In this document: positions 37,150 through 45,516 of the stretch, piece after piece | Position numbering within the stretch: the first letter of the stretch is position 1 | How the letters are laid out: each line of letters starts with the position of its first letter | Assembly (NCBI GenBank): GCA_938083085.1 | Contig: CALLKX010000008.1 | Span: forward strand, 1 to 64,000 | Source of the DNA: an uncultured bacterium | GTDB lineage: Bacteria; Planctomycetota; UBA1135; GCA-002686595 | Direction: 5' to 3' | Length of the DNA stretch: 64,000 nt | The notes under the pieces: model-generated | What the model saw: the letters and a program-made list of their open reading frames with translations, nothing else | The model's database searches: none | What the model was told of the DNA's origin: nothing | Translations under genes and position numbers: made by a program

Positions 37150-39012
37150 ATGCTCCCGCAGCACAATCTGGCGCTCGCCCTCACCCCAGTCCGCGCCTCC
37201 TCTCCCAGCCGCCCACCCTTCCACGTGATCTCCCTCCTCAGCCTGAGCCTCGCGGCCACCGCCTCTGCGGGTCTCCTCGCCCTGCCCTGTCCGTTGGCCC
37301 CGGCCGCCCTCACGGGGGCGCCCTCGGCGTTGGCGCGGTCGTCCACGCGGGCCCAGGAGGCTGCCCCCGGCGTGGCGCCGAGGCCGGACCGAGACGTTTC
37401 CATTGAGGGGACTGAGCGACCCCGACTGGTGGTCTTGCTGTCTGTGGACCAGATGATCCCCGAGCAGTTGAGCCGACTGAGCCCCGCCTTCACCGGGGGC
37501 TTCGCGCGGCTCCTGCGGGAGGGAGCGGTCTTCGACGCGGCCACCTTGGACTACGCCCGGACGGAGACCGGCGCGGGGCACACGACCTTCTCGACGGGCT
37601 GCCTCCCCAGGAGCCACGGCATCGTCGGCAACGGGTTCTTCGACCGGGAGGCCGGGAAGTTCCGCTACTGCGTCGAAGACCTTGACGCCGCCTCGATGAC
37701 CTCCGCGGGCCGCGTCGAGGCTCCGACGGAGGGGGCGGGCGTGGGCCAGGGGCAGCGCTCTCCGCTGAACCTCGCGCGGCCGACCCTCGGCGAGTACCTC
37801 CAGGCCCAGATCCCCGGCGCGAAGGTGGCGTCGGTCTCGGCGAAGGACCGCGCGGCGATCGGCATGGGCGGTCGTTCGGACGGCGCGGTGCTGTGGTGGG
37901 ACAAGCTCGGTGCGGGCTTCGTCACCTCGACCTGGTATGCAGACGCGCTGCCGGAGTGGGTCAATGAATGGAACGCGACCTGGCTGGAGCGCGCCGGCGG
38001 TTGGGAGTGGGCGTCACGGCTCCCCGACGGCGTTGAGGCGCTCGGGACCGCCCCTGACGTGCGGCCAGGCGAGCGCCCCTTCGGCTCCCGAGGTATTCAG
38101 CTGCCTTATACCCTCGGGGACACCTCGAGCGCCGCGCGGCTCGCGGGTGAGGTCTACCAGACCCCGCTCGTGGACCAGTTCACGGTCGAGATGGGTCGCG
38201 CCGCCCTGCGGGAGCTCGACCTCGGCACCGACGAGGCGACCGACCTGCTCGCCATGAGCTTCTCCGGGTGTGATGTGGTTGGACACGCGTTCGGGCCCTA
38301 CAGCCAGGAGGTCACCGACCTCCTGTTGCGCCTTGACCTCGAGCTCGGGTCCTTCTTCGCCGAGCTCGATGAGCGAGTCGGGGCCGGGCGCTGGGTCGTG
38401 GCCCTCAGCGCCGATCACGGGGTCCTCCCCCTGCCCGAGTACGTGGCCGAACAGGGTCAGCCTTCCCGTCGGGTCCCCCTGGTGGAGGCGGGGAGCTTCA
38501 CCGCGAAGGTGAGCCTCGCGCTCGGAGAGCTGCTCGGGCACCGGGTGCGGGTCTACCGCCGCGACGGGGGCCTCGTCATGGACCGGCGTGATCTGGCCGC
38601 CGCCGAGATCACCGTTGAGGATGCCTGCGACCGGCTGATCGAGGTCGCCCGGGCGGCGGCGACCACCACGGACTGGGTCCTGAGCGCCCACGACTATCGG
38701 GCGGTCGCCGCCCTCACGGACGAGGCGAAGGGCGTCGACCTGCTCATGCGCAATACCTACTTCCCCGGCCGGACCCCTGACGTGGTGCTACTCAACGGGC
38801 GGGGCGTCCTCGTCCCCAGCGGGCTCGGCACCTCCCACGGCTCGCACCACATGTACGACCGGCGAGTGCCGTTGGTCTTCATGGGAGCGGGGGTGTCGGC
38901 CGCCATCCGCAGCGACCGTGTCGGGACGGAGGACGTCGTGCCCACGCTGCTCTCCATTCTCGGGTGTGCGCCGGTGGAGGGGCTGGACGGCGTGGATCTC
39001 AGCGTTCGCTGA
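37150..39012 (+). CDS. Alkaline phosphatase-family phosphomonoesterase/nucleotide pyrophosphatase (PafA-like)
   Basis: Predicted 620 aa from ATG 37150. A hydrophobic region near residues 26-55 (HVISLLSLSLAATASAGLLAL) acts as signal peptide or anchor. The catalytic domain starts LVVLLSVDQMIPEQLSRL with the first metal-binding Asp in VDQM, followed by the nucleophile segment ARTETGAGHTTFSTGCLPRSHGIVGNGF (in pieces; Thr in the TETGAGH block), metal ligands in GCDVVGHAFGP and ALSADHGVLPLPEY, and a late His in SHGSHHMYDRRVP. This layout matches the PF01663/PafA group of periplasmic alkaline phosphatases with a Thr nucleophile. It probably releases phosphate from monoesters in the periplasm. The upstream 1 kb contains the minus-strand riboswitch, so the promoter must be within the last ~110 bp. 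Confidence 0.85.
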   Translation: MLPQHNLALALTPVRASSPSRPPFHVISLLSLSLAATASAGLLALPCPLAPAALTGAPSALARSSTRAQEAAPGVAPRPDRDVSIEGTERPRLVVLLSVDQMIPEQLSRLSPAFTGGFARLLREGAVFDAATLDYARTETGAGHTTFSTGCLPRSHGIVGNGFFDREAGKFRYCVEDLDAASMTSAGRVEAPTEGAGVGQGQRSPLNLARPTLGEYLQAQIPGAKVASVSAKDRAAIGMGGRSDGAVLWWDKLGAGFVTSTWYADALPEWVNEWNATWLERAGGWEWASRLPDGVEALGTAPDVRPGERPFGSRGIQLPYTLGDTSSAARLAGEVYQTPLVDQFTVEMGRAALRELDLGTDEATDLLAMSFSGCDVVGHAFGPYSQEVTDLLLRLDLELGSFFAELDERVGAGRWVVALSADHGVLPLPEYVAEQGQPSRRVPLVEAGSFTAKVSLALGELLGHRVRVYRRDGGLVMDRRDLAAAEITVEDACDRLIEVARAAATTTDWVLSAHDYRAVAALTDEAKGVDLLMRNTYFPGRTPDVVLLNGRGVLVPSGLGTSHGSHHMYDRRVPLVFMGAGVSAAIRSDRVGTEDVVPTLLSILGCAPVEGLDGVDLSVR

Positions 39013-39190
39013 GGCCTTCTCGCCGGAGCCCGTGCCTGGCCGAGGTCGGGCCCCGGGGACGACAGCTGTCCGCGCCCGTCGATTGACGCCTCGCCCCCGG
39101 AGCTCGGCCACTATCCAGCAAAGCCCGGCGCCCGGTCGGCTGTGCTTGGTCGATGAGCGAGGTCTGTGAGCCCCTCGTCGCCCGGTCGGC

Positions 39191-40018
39191 TCAGACCGCC
39201 GCGTGGACGGCCATGAGCTCGTCGAGCACGGCGGGCATGTGATCGAGCAAGACCATGTTGGGTCCGTCCGACGGTGAGCTGTCGGGGTCGGGGTGGGTCT
39301 CCAGGAAGAGCCCGTGGACCTCTCCGGTGGCGACCGCGGCGCGCGCGAGGAGGGGCACGAGCGTCCGGTCACCGCCCGTGCGATCGCCGAGGGCGCCGGG
39401 GCGCTGGACGCTGTGGGTGGCGTCGAAGATGACGGGGTGACCCGTCTCGCCGAGGTCACGCAGGCCCGTCATGTCGACGACGAGGCGGCCGTACCCGAAC
39501 GACGTGCCGCGCTCGGTGACCATGACGCCCTCGCCGCCTGAGTCGGTGAGCTTCTTGACCACGTTGGCCATGTCCCACGGCGCGAGGAACTGGCCCTTCT
39601 TCACGTTGACCGGCTTACCCGTGCGCGCGGCGGCCACCAGCAGGTCGGTCTGACGGCAGAGGAAGGCGGGGATCTGGAGGACGTCCACCACCTCGGCGAC
39701 CGCGGCGCACTGTTCGGGCAGGTGGACATCGGTCACCACCGGGACGCCCACCTCGGTCCGGATCTCGGCGAGCCACTCGAGCCCCTCTTCCATCCCGGGT
39801 CCACGGCCGCCGCCAATGCTCGAGCGGTTCGCCTTGTCGAAGCTCGCCTTGAACACGAACGGTAGGCCTCGCTCGCTCATCAGGTCCCGGAGGGTGCCTG
39901 CGATGTCGAGGGCGAGTTGGCGTGACTGGAGCACGCACGGGCCGGCGAGGAAGAAGAGGGGGCCGTTTCCGATCGGCTGGCCGCCGATCTCGAACGCTTG
40001 GGGTGCGGGGCGGGACAT
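39191..40018 (-). CDS. kdsA: 3-deoxy-8-phosphooctulonate synthase
   Basis: Predicted 275 aa from ATG 40018 ([12 protein letters not shown]); another in-frame ATG at 40030 is possible. Signature segments are [37 protein letters not shown], the [14 protein letters not shown] loop, [14 protein letters not shown] and [16 protein letters not shown]. The presence of the conserved CRQTDLL and KKGQFL blocks places it in KdsA rather than DAHP synthase. It condenses arabinose-5-phosphate with PEP to give Kdo-8-phosphate, the first committed step to the LPS inner core. It diverges from the RmlD-like gene, with fewer than 100 bp between them. Confidence 0.96.
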   Translation of the reverse strand: MSRPAPQAFEIGGQPIGNGPLFFLAGPCVLQSRQLALDIAGTLRDLMSERGLPFVFKASFDKANRSSIGGGRGPGMEEGLEWLAEIRTEVGVPVVTDVHLPEQCAAVAEVVDVLQIPAFLCRQTDLLVAAARTGKPVNVKKGQFLAPWDMANVVKKLTDSGGEGVMVTERGTSFGYGRLVVDMTGLRDLGETGHPVIFDATHSVQRPGALGDRTGGDRTLVPLLARAAVATGEVHGLFLETHPDPDSSPSDGPNMVLLDHMPAVLDELMAVHAAV

Positions 40019-40104
40019 GCGACGAACCATAGCGACCGGCAGGTGGAGAGGGGGAGGGGATTCACGGCCCCGGGGGCATGCCCTGCTGGAGTACCCTTCC
40101 CGGC

Positions 40105-41052
40105 GTGGAACGGACGACCTTGATCACCGGCGGCAGCGGATTCCTCGGGGCGCATGTGGTCGCCGCTGCGGTGGCTCGCAGTCAGGTTGAGGGCACGCTC
40201 GCCGAGCCGCAGGGCCCGCTGGTGGTGGCCCAGTCCCGGAGCTCGGCGCTCCTCGCGCCTCGCTTCTGCTCGCCGCGTGACGCGGCGCAGTGGATCGAGG
40301 CGGATCTCCCGGGCGACCTCGAGGCCCTCCTGGATCGGGTCCAGCCCACCGAGATCATCCATTGCGCAGCCCTCAGCCGCGCGGCGGATTGTGAGGCTGA
40401 CCCTGCCCGTGCCCGGGCGGTCAACGTGGACGTGCCCGGCCAGCTCGCCGGCTGGGCCGCGACCCACGGAGCCCGCCTCGTGCACGTCAGCACGGACCTG
40501 GTCTTCGGCGCCTCCGACGCGCCCGAGGGGGGCTTCAGCGAGGCCGCCGTCCCGGCGCCGGTCTCCGAGTATGGGCGCACGAAGCTCGAAGGAGAGCGCG
40601 CCGTCCTGGCGGCGCTGCCCGCGGCGACCGTGGCGCGGCTGCCCCTGCTCTACGGCGACTCCGCCGGTCGCGGCCTCGGCGCGAGCGACTCGGTCCTCGA
40701 GCAGGTCGAGCGGGGCGAGCGACCGCGCCTCTTCGTGGACGAGTGGCGCACGCCCCTGGAGGTGTCCAGCGCGGCCGCGGCGCTCGTGGAGCTCCTGGAC
40801 TTCGACGCCCCGGGAGTGGCCCACCTCGCCGGGCCCGACCGAGTCTCGCGGCACGGGCTCGGCGTCGCGGTGCTCGAGTCCATGGGTCTTTCCCGCGATG
40901 AGGCGGAGGCCGAGCTGCTCCCGACCCACCAGGCCGACCTTGATGCTGGCGCGCCTCGGCCCAGGGATGTGTCACTCGATGCGACTCGGGCGGCAGCGGC
41001 GCTCTCCGCGGAGCTCCCAGGGGTGGCCGCTGGCCTCGCACGCGTGCACTGA
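40105..41052 (+). CDS. RmlD-like NAD(P)-dependent sugar reductase (extended SDR)
   Basis: Predicted 315 aa from a GTG at 40105 ([15 protein letters not shown]); an ATG at 40078 would add nine residues. The nucleotide-binding motif GGSGFLG is near residues 9-15, and the catalytic YGRTK follows [12 protein letters not shown]. The [15 protein letters not shown] pattern and the [16 protein letters not shown] block are typical of dTDP-4-dehydrorhamnose reductase-like proteins, but the substrate is uncertain because no rmlABC genes are near. It may act in LPS or exopolysaccharide sugar synthesis, consistent with the adjacent kdsA. Confidence 0.78.
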   Translation: MERTTLITGGSGFLGAHVVAAAVARSQVEGTLAEPQGPLVVAQSRSSALLAPRFCSPRDAAQWIEADLPGDLEALLDRVQPTEIIHCAALSRAADCEADPARARAVNVDVPGQLAGWAATHGARLVHVSTDLVFGASDAPEGGFSEAAVPAPVSEYGRTKLEGERAVLAALPAATVARLPLLYGDSAGRGLGASDSVLEQVERGERPRLFVDEWRTPLEVSSAAAALVELLDFDAPGVAHLAGPDRVSRHGLGVAVLESMGLSRDEAEAELLPTHQADLDAGAPRPRDVSLDATRAAAALSAELPGVAAGLARVH

Positions 41053-41163
41053 TCCCGGCCCACCAGCCCCCCCGATTTCGACGATCCGGTGGCGCGGCTT
41101 GACCGGCCCGCGCCCGTCGTATGCCATGGGCGCCCTCGACGTCCCCCGTCGAGCCCCAATCCC

Positions 41164-43836
41164 ATGGAACTCTCGACGCGCTACACACCCAAGGACATCG
41201 AGGAGCCGCTCTACACGAAGTGGAACGACTCCGGCTGCTTTCAACCGCCCGCCGAGGGCGAGGGGAGCGGCAAGCCGTTCACGGTGATGATCCCGCCGCC
41301 CAACGTGACGGGGGTCCTTCACATGGGCCACGCCCTGAACGGGACGGTGCAGGACATCGTGGTCCGCCACCGGCGCAAGTCGGGCTTCGACACCCTCTGG
41401 GTGCCGGGCACCGACCACGCCGGGATCGCGACGCAGGCCGTGGTCGAGAAGCGGATCTACGCCGAGGAGGGCAAGACCCGCGATGACCTCGGCAGGGAGG
41501 AGTTCCTGCGGCGCATCTGGGACTGGAAGGAAGAGCACGGGAACATGATCCTGCGCCAGTTCAAGAGCCTCGGCTGCTCGTGCGACTGGACCCGGACCAA
41601 GTTCACCATGGACGAGGACATGACCCTCGCCGTGCGCACGTCCTTCGTCGACCTCTGGGAGAAGGGGCTCATCTACCGAGGCGCGCGGCTCGTGAACTGG
41701 GACTGCGTGCTCCAGACCGCCGTCAGCGACGACGAGATCGAGTACGTCCCTAAGAAGGGGAAGATGTGGCACCTTCGCTACCCGATCAACGGGCGCGACG
41801 GTGAGTTCCTCGTGGTCGCGACCACGCGTCCGGAGACCATGCTCGGTGACACGGGGGTGGCGGTGCACCCGAACGATGAGCGCTACCGAGATCTCGTGGG
41901 CAAGACGGTCCAGGTGCCGTTCGTGGACCGCGAGATCCCGATCGTCGCGGACGACTCCGTGGACCCCGAATTCGGCTCCGGCGCGGTCAAGATCACGCCC
42001 GGCCACGACCCCGCGGACTACGAGCGCGGCCAGCGGCACAACCTCCCGATCATCAACCTCCTCGAGAAGGACGGGTCGCTGAACGAGAACGGCGGCCCCT
42101 TCGCCGGGCAGACGCGCGAGCAGGTCCGCAAGGACCTCGTGGCGCAGATGGACGAGATGGGCCTCCTTGCCGAGGTCGAGGACATCACGCACAACGTCTC
42201 CACCTCGGACCGCTCCAAGTCGCCGGTGGAGCCGCTCGTCAGCGAGCAGTGGTTCGTGAAGATGGAGCCGCTCGCCGAGCCGGCCATCGGCGCCCTGAAG
42301 AAGGGCGATCTGAAGTTCCGGCCCGAGCGCTGGGGCAAGGTCTACCTGCACTGGCTTGAGAACGTCCAGGACTGGTGCATCTCCCGCCAGCTGTGGTGGG
42401 GGCACCGGATTCCCGTGTGGTACGACGAGGACGACGTGGCGGTGGCGTCGGTCGACGGGCTCGAGATCGGGGACGTACACCCCAAGACCGGCAAGCCCAT
42501 CGTCCGCCAGGACCCCGACGTGCTCGACACCTGGGCGTCCTCGTGGCTCTTCCCGATCGCCACCCTCGGCTGGCCGGACAAGGGCGCGTCGGACCTGGCG
42601 CGCTTCTACCCGACGCAGTTCCTCTCGACCGCCCAGGAGATCATCTACCTGTGGGTCGCGCGCATGGTCATGGCGGGCTACGCCTTCATGCCGGAGCGGC
42701 CGGAGGGGGAACGCAACCCCTTCGCGACCTGCTACATCCACGCCACGGTGCTCGACGCCAAGGGCAAGCGCATGAGCAAGTCGGCGGGTAACGGCATCGA
42801 CCCGCTGGACATGATCGAGCAGTACGGCGCGGACGCCGTGCGCTTTTCGCTCGTGCTCCTCACGAAGGAGGGGCAAGACGTGCGCCTCGCGCCTGACCGC
42901 TTTGAACAGGGCAGCCGCTTCTGCAACAAGGTCTGGAACGCGGCGCGCTTCGTGATGCTCAACCTCGCGGGGGACCGGTCGGAGGAGAGCTCGACGCGCT
43001 TCGAGGACCGCTGGATCATGAGCCGCCTTGCGCGGACCATCGGCGAGGTCACCGCCGCGCTGGATGAGTACCGCTTCAATGACGCGGCCTCCATGATGTA
43101 CCGGTTCGTCTGGAACGACTTCTGCGACTGGTACGTCGAGCTCTCCAAGCACCGCCTCACGGGGGACGACGAGGCCTCGGCCAGAGACGCTCGGACGACC
43201 CTCGCGCGGGTCCTGAAGGACACCCTCGGTCTGCTGCATCCCTTCACGCCCTACATCACCGAGAAGCTCTGGGAGGCGCTCCACGAGACCCTCGGGGTCA
43301 CGCCGGAGCACATGCTGGCGGTCTCGCCGTGGCCCACAGGGGACGGGCTGTCTGTGGACCAGGACGCCGAGAGCGAGATGCAGGCGGTCCAGGACCTGGT
43401 CGGCTGCGTCCGGCAGGTGCGTGCGTTGACCATGGTGGCCGAGCGACGGCCCCTGCCCGTGATCGCGAACGTGACCCGGGACGACCTGCGGGAGGTGCTG
43501 GAGCGCCACCAGGGAGCGGTCCGTTCACTGGCCTTCCTGGAGTCGCTCACGCTCGGCAGCGCCGCGCCCCGGCCCGGCGCCAGCGCCGTCGCCGTCGCGG
43601 GCGGGATCGAGGCCTACGTGGTGCTCGGCGAGGACGTGGACTTCGACAAGCTCAAGACCGTGCTGGAGGGGCGCGCTGCCAAGGCGGGCAAGGCCCTCAT
43701 GGGCGCGAAGAAGAAGCTCGAGAACCCCGGCTTCCTCGCGAAGGCGGACGACGACGTGGTTGCCGCGGAGCGCCTGCGGGTCGAGGAACTCGAGCTCGAG
43801 AAGGAGCTGCTCGAGCGGAACGTCGCGGGCTTCTGA
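41164..43836 (+). CDS. valS: Valyl-tRNA synthetase
   Basis: Predicted 890 aa from ATG 41164 (MELSTRYTPKDIEEPLYTKW); an upstream extension to 41089 is Pro-rich and unlikely. The HIGH motif appears as HMGH at residues 53-56 and the KMSKS motif as RMSKS near 536-540. Other valyl signatures are PPPNVTGVLHMGHALN, WVPGTDHAGIATQ, TTRPETMLGD (editing domain), ISRQLWWGHRIPVW and a C-terminal coiled coil with LEKELLERNVAGF. It charges tRNA-Val and edits mischarged Thr. A strong hairpin (43848-43871) ends the gene. Confidence 0.97.
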   Translation: MELSTRYTPKDIEEPLYTKWNDSGCFQPPAEGEGSGKPFTVMIPPPNVTGVLHMGHALNGTVQDIVVRHRRKSGFDTLWVPGTDHAGIATQAVVEKRIYAEEGKTRDDLGREEFLRRIWDWKEEHGNMILRQFKSLGCSCDWTRTKFTMDEDMTLAVRTSFVDLWEKGLIYRGARLVNWDCVLQTAVSDDEIEYVPKKGKMWHLRYPINGRDGEFLVVATTRPETMLGDTGVAVHPNDERYRDLVGKTVQVPFVDREIPIVADDSVDPEFGSGAVKITPGHDPADYERGQRHNLPIINLLEKDGSLNENGGPFAGQTREQVRKDLVAQMDEMGLLAEVEDITHNVSTSDRSKSPVEPLVSEQWFVKMEPLAEPAIGALKKGDLKFRPERWGKVYLHWLENVQDWCISRQLWWGHRIPVWYDEDDVAVASVDGLEIGDVHPKTGKPIVRQDPDVLDTWASSWLFPIATLGWPDKGASDLARFYPTQFLSTAQEIIYLWVARMVMAGYAFMPERPEGERNPFATCYIHATVLDAKGKRMSKSAGNGIDPLDMIEQYGADAVRFSLVLLTKEGQDVRLAPDRFEQGSRFCNKVWNAARFVMLNLAGDRSEESSTRFEDRWIMSRLARTIGEVTAALDEYRFNDAASMMYRFVWNDFCDWYVELSKHRLTGDDEASARDARTTLARVLKDTLGLLHPFTPYITEKLWEALHETLGVTPEHMLAVSPWPTGDGLSVDQDAESEMQAVQDLVGCVRQVRALTMVAERRPLPVIANVTRDDLREVLERHQGAVRSLAFLESLTLGSAAPRPGASAVAVAGGIEAYVVLGEDVDFDKLKTVLEGRAAKAGKALMGAKKKLENPGFLAKADDDVVAAERLRVEELELEKELLERNVAGF

Positions 43837-43847
43837 CCCGGCTCGCG

Positions 43848-43871
43848 CGCCTCCCCGCCGCGGGGGAGGCG
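43848..43871 (+). terminator. Terminator-type hairpin after valS
   Basis: CGCCTCCCC (43848-43856) pairs with GGGGAGGCG (43863-43871), 9 bp with a six-base loop, beginning 12 nt after the valS stop. There is no T-run, as with most hairpins in this genome. Confidence 0.65.
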
Positions 43872-44017
43872 TGGGCCGCCGAGGGAGCGCCGGCGCCGCG
43901 CCCCTTCCCCCAGAGCGGCGGCCGGGCGTTCAGCCCGATCTTCCGCCCCCGCCAGCTGGCCCCGAAGGCGAACACCGCCGGCTGGCCCCAGAGACGAACT
44001 CGGTGAGCGGGCTCTGC

Positions 44018-44056
44018 GGGCGGCCTCTCTGGGTGGGCTTTTTGGGTGGCCTCTGT
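44018..44056. repeat. Degenerate 13-nt tandem repeat
   Basis: Three units, GGGCGGCCTCTCT, GGGTGGGCTTTTT and GGGTGGCCTCTGT, lie head to tail in the short convergent region between valS and the glycosyltransferase gene. Confidence 0.6.
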
Positions 44057-44070
44057 AGGTGGGGCGGCCG

Positions 44071-45432
44071 TCAGGCCAGCGCCACGGCGCGGCGCTTCTC
44101 CAGCCAGGCGCCGGACTTGGCGCTCGATGCGATGCCGAGGAGGTTCCCCGCGTCGTCCCCGAGGGCGGTGAGCGCGCGGTGGACGAGGACGTACCAGTCG
44201 GGCGCGAGCCCTTCGAGGTCCACGAACGGCGCGAGAATCTGCATGGCCTCCTCTGGATTCCCCGCCTCGACCTCGATCTCCGCTGCGAGCAGCGAGCGAG
44301 CGAAGGCCCATGGCCCCACGGTCTCGGGGAGGGCGGCGCGAGCGCTGCCGATGCGCCCCTCGGCGAGGTGCAGGCCGCTGATCTTCAGGCGGGACAGCTC
44401 GTTCGTGATCGACGGGAGGACCGGCTGTGCGAAGTGCTTGCCGTCCGCCGCGAGGACCTGCTCGAAGCAGCGGTGGGCCTCGGCGAGGTTCCCGAGCCCC
44501 GTCTGGGCGAGGCCCTCGACGTAGACGAGGTTGGGGTGCCGGTCCGGGGTGAAGCGCAGGGAGTCCTGGACCGTCGCCAGGGCTTGGGCGTGGTCACCAG
44601 CCTCGGATTGCAGCAGGCCGAGGGAGTAGCCGATGCGCACCATGTTCTCGGCGAAGTGCCCCTCCGGGCGGTTCTCGTTGCGCCTCAGGAAGGGGGGGAA
44701 GTGGCGCTCTCCGATGGCGCGTGCCTCGTCGGACTCTCCGTCCTTGATGAGCTGGACCACGAGGTAGCCGGCGATCTCACCGTCCTCGGGGTCGTCCTCG
44801 AGGCACATTCGCAGGAGGCGAGTGTTGCGGTCATCCTTGCGGAGGCCTGTGCGGTAGGCCGGGACGTCTCCGTAGTGGATGAGCGCGGCGCCAACCGCCA
44901 CCGTGTCGCCCTGACCGCGCGCATGGAGCTGATTGAAGCCGGCCGTCAGGGTCTCGTGGACACGCCGCGTGAAGCGCATCTCCGGGAGGTTCTTGAAGAG
45001 CCGTGGGACGAAGGCGAGCTCTCCCAGCTGCTTCGCGCCGGACATGACCTCCTCGGGATCCGCGTCCAGCTCGATCGCGTTGTAGAGGGGCAGGCAGCCG
45101 ATCAGGACGTTGGGGGAGCGGGCGGCCTGCAGGAGGTTCGGGCCCATGTTTGGGGCCAGGCGCTCGTCCGCGTCGAGGATCAGGATGTGGGTGCCCGAGG
45201 CGAGCTCGACGCCCGCGTTCCTCGCCTTGGCGAAGTCATCGCACCAGGGGAAGTGGATCACGCTCGCCCCCTCTGCTTCGGCGATGGCGACCGTCTCGTC
45301 CGTGCTGCCCGTGTCGACCACGATCATCTCGTGGACGACGCCGCGTACGGAGCGGAGGCAGTCAGCGAGGAAGGCGGCCTCGTTCTTGGCGATCATGCAC
45401 AGGGAGATGCGGGGGCGCGTCTGCATAGGCAT
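44071..45432 (-). CDS. Family 2 glycosyltransferase with TPR C-terminal region
   Basis: Predicted 453 aa from ATG 45432; a second ATG two codons later (MQTRPRISLCMIAKNE) is equally plausible. The GT2 fold begins ISLCMIAKNEAAFL and has the nucleotide-sugar motifs VVDTGSTDET and the metal-binding ILDADERL (DxD-like) within the first ~110 residues. The order CMIAKNE...DTGSTDET...NAG is typical of the SunS/WaaE-like group. After about residue 210 the sequence becomes helical with TPR-like pairs (GYSLGLLQSEAGDHAQALATV, in pieces). It may glycosylate proteins or a lipid; acceptor unknown. A strong hairpin lies just upstream in its leader. Confidence 0.82.
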   Translation of the reverse strand: MPMQTRPRISLCMIAKNEAAFLADCLRSVRGVVHEMIVVDTGSTDETVAIAEAEGASVIHFPWCDDFAKARNAGVELASGTHILILDADERLAPNMGPNLLQAARSPNVLIGCLPLYNAIELDADPEEVMSGAKQLGELAFVPRLFKNLPEMRFTRRVHETLTAGFNQLHARGQGDTVAVGAALIHYGDVPAYRTGLRKDDRNTRLLRMCLEDDPEDGEIAGYLVVQLIKDGESDEARAIGERHFPPFLRRNENRPEGHFAENMVRIGYSLGLLQSEAGDHAQALATVQDSLRFTPDRHPNLVYVEGLAQTGLGNLAEAHRCFEQVLAADGKHFAQPVLPSITNELSRLKISGLHLAEGRIGSARAALPETVGPWAFARSLLAAEIEVEAGNPEEAMQILAPFVDLEGLAPDWYVLVHRALTALGDDAGNLLGIASSAKSGAWLEKRRAVALA

Positions 45433-45465
45433 ACGGTGCCAACGGTCGAGACCCGATTCCACGAA

Positions 45466-45503
45466 GAAGCCCCCCCGTCGCCCAGGGGCGGCGGGGGGGC
45501 TTC
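45466..45503 (-). terminator. Very strong hairpin between FGE-fold gene and glycosyltransferase gene
   Basis: GAAGCCCCCCCG (45466-45477) pairs perfectly with CGGGGGGGCTTC (45492-45503), and inner CGCC/GGCG (45479-45482 / 45487-45490) lengthens it to about 16 bp. It begins 13 nt after the stop of the FGE-fold gene and ends about 34 nt before the start of the next gene on the same strand. It may terminate the first gene or attenuate the second. Confidence 0.75.
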
Positions 45504-45516
45504 CGTCGGACGCGGC

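Noticed and set aside
36366-37544. 392-aa minus-strand frame spanning the riboswitch
   Set aside because: It overlaps the PafA-like gene's start and the aptamer, and has no protein-like features.
40972-43509. 845-aa open frame opposite valS
   Set aside because: Val/Leu/Arg/Asp-rich antisense shadow; valS has all class I synthetase motifs.
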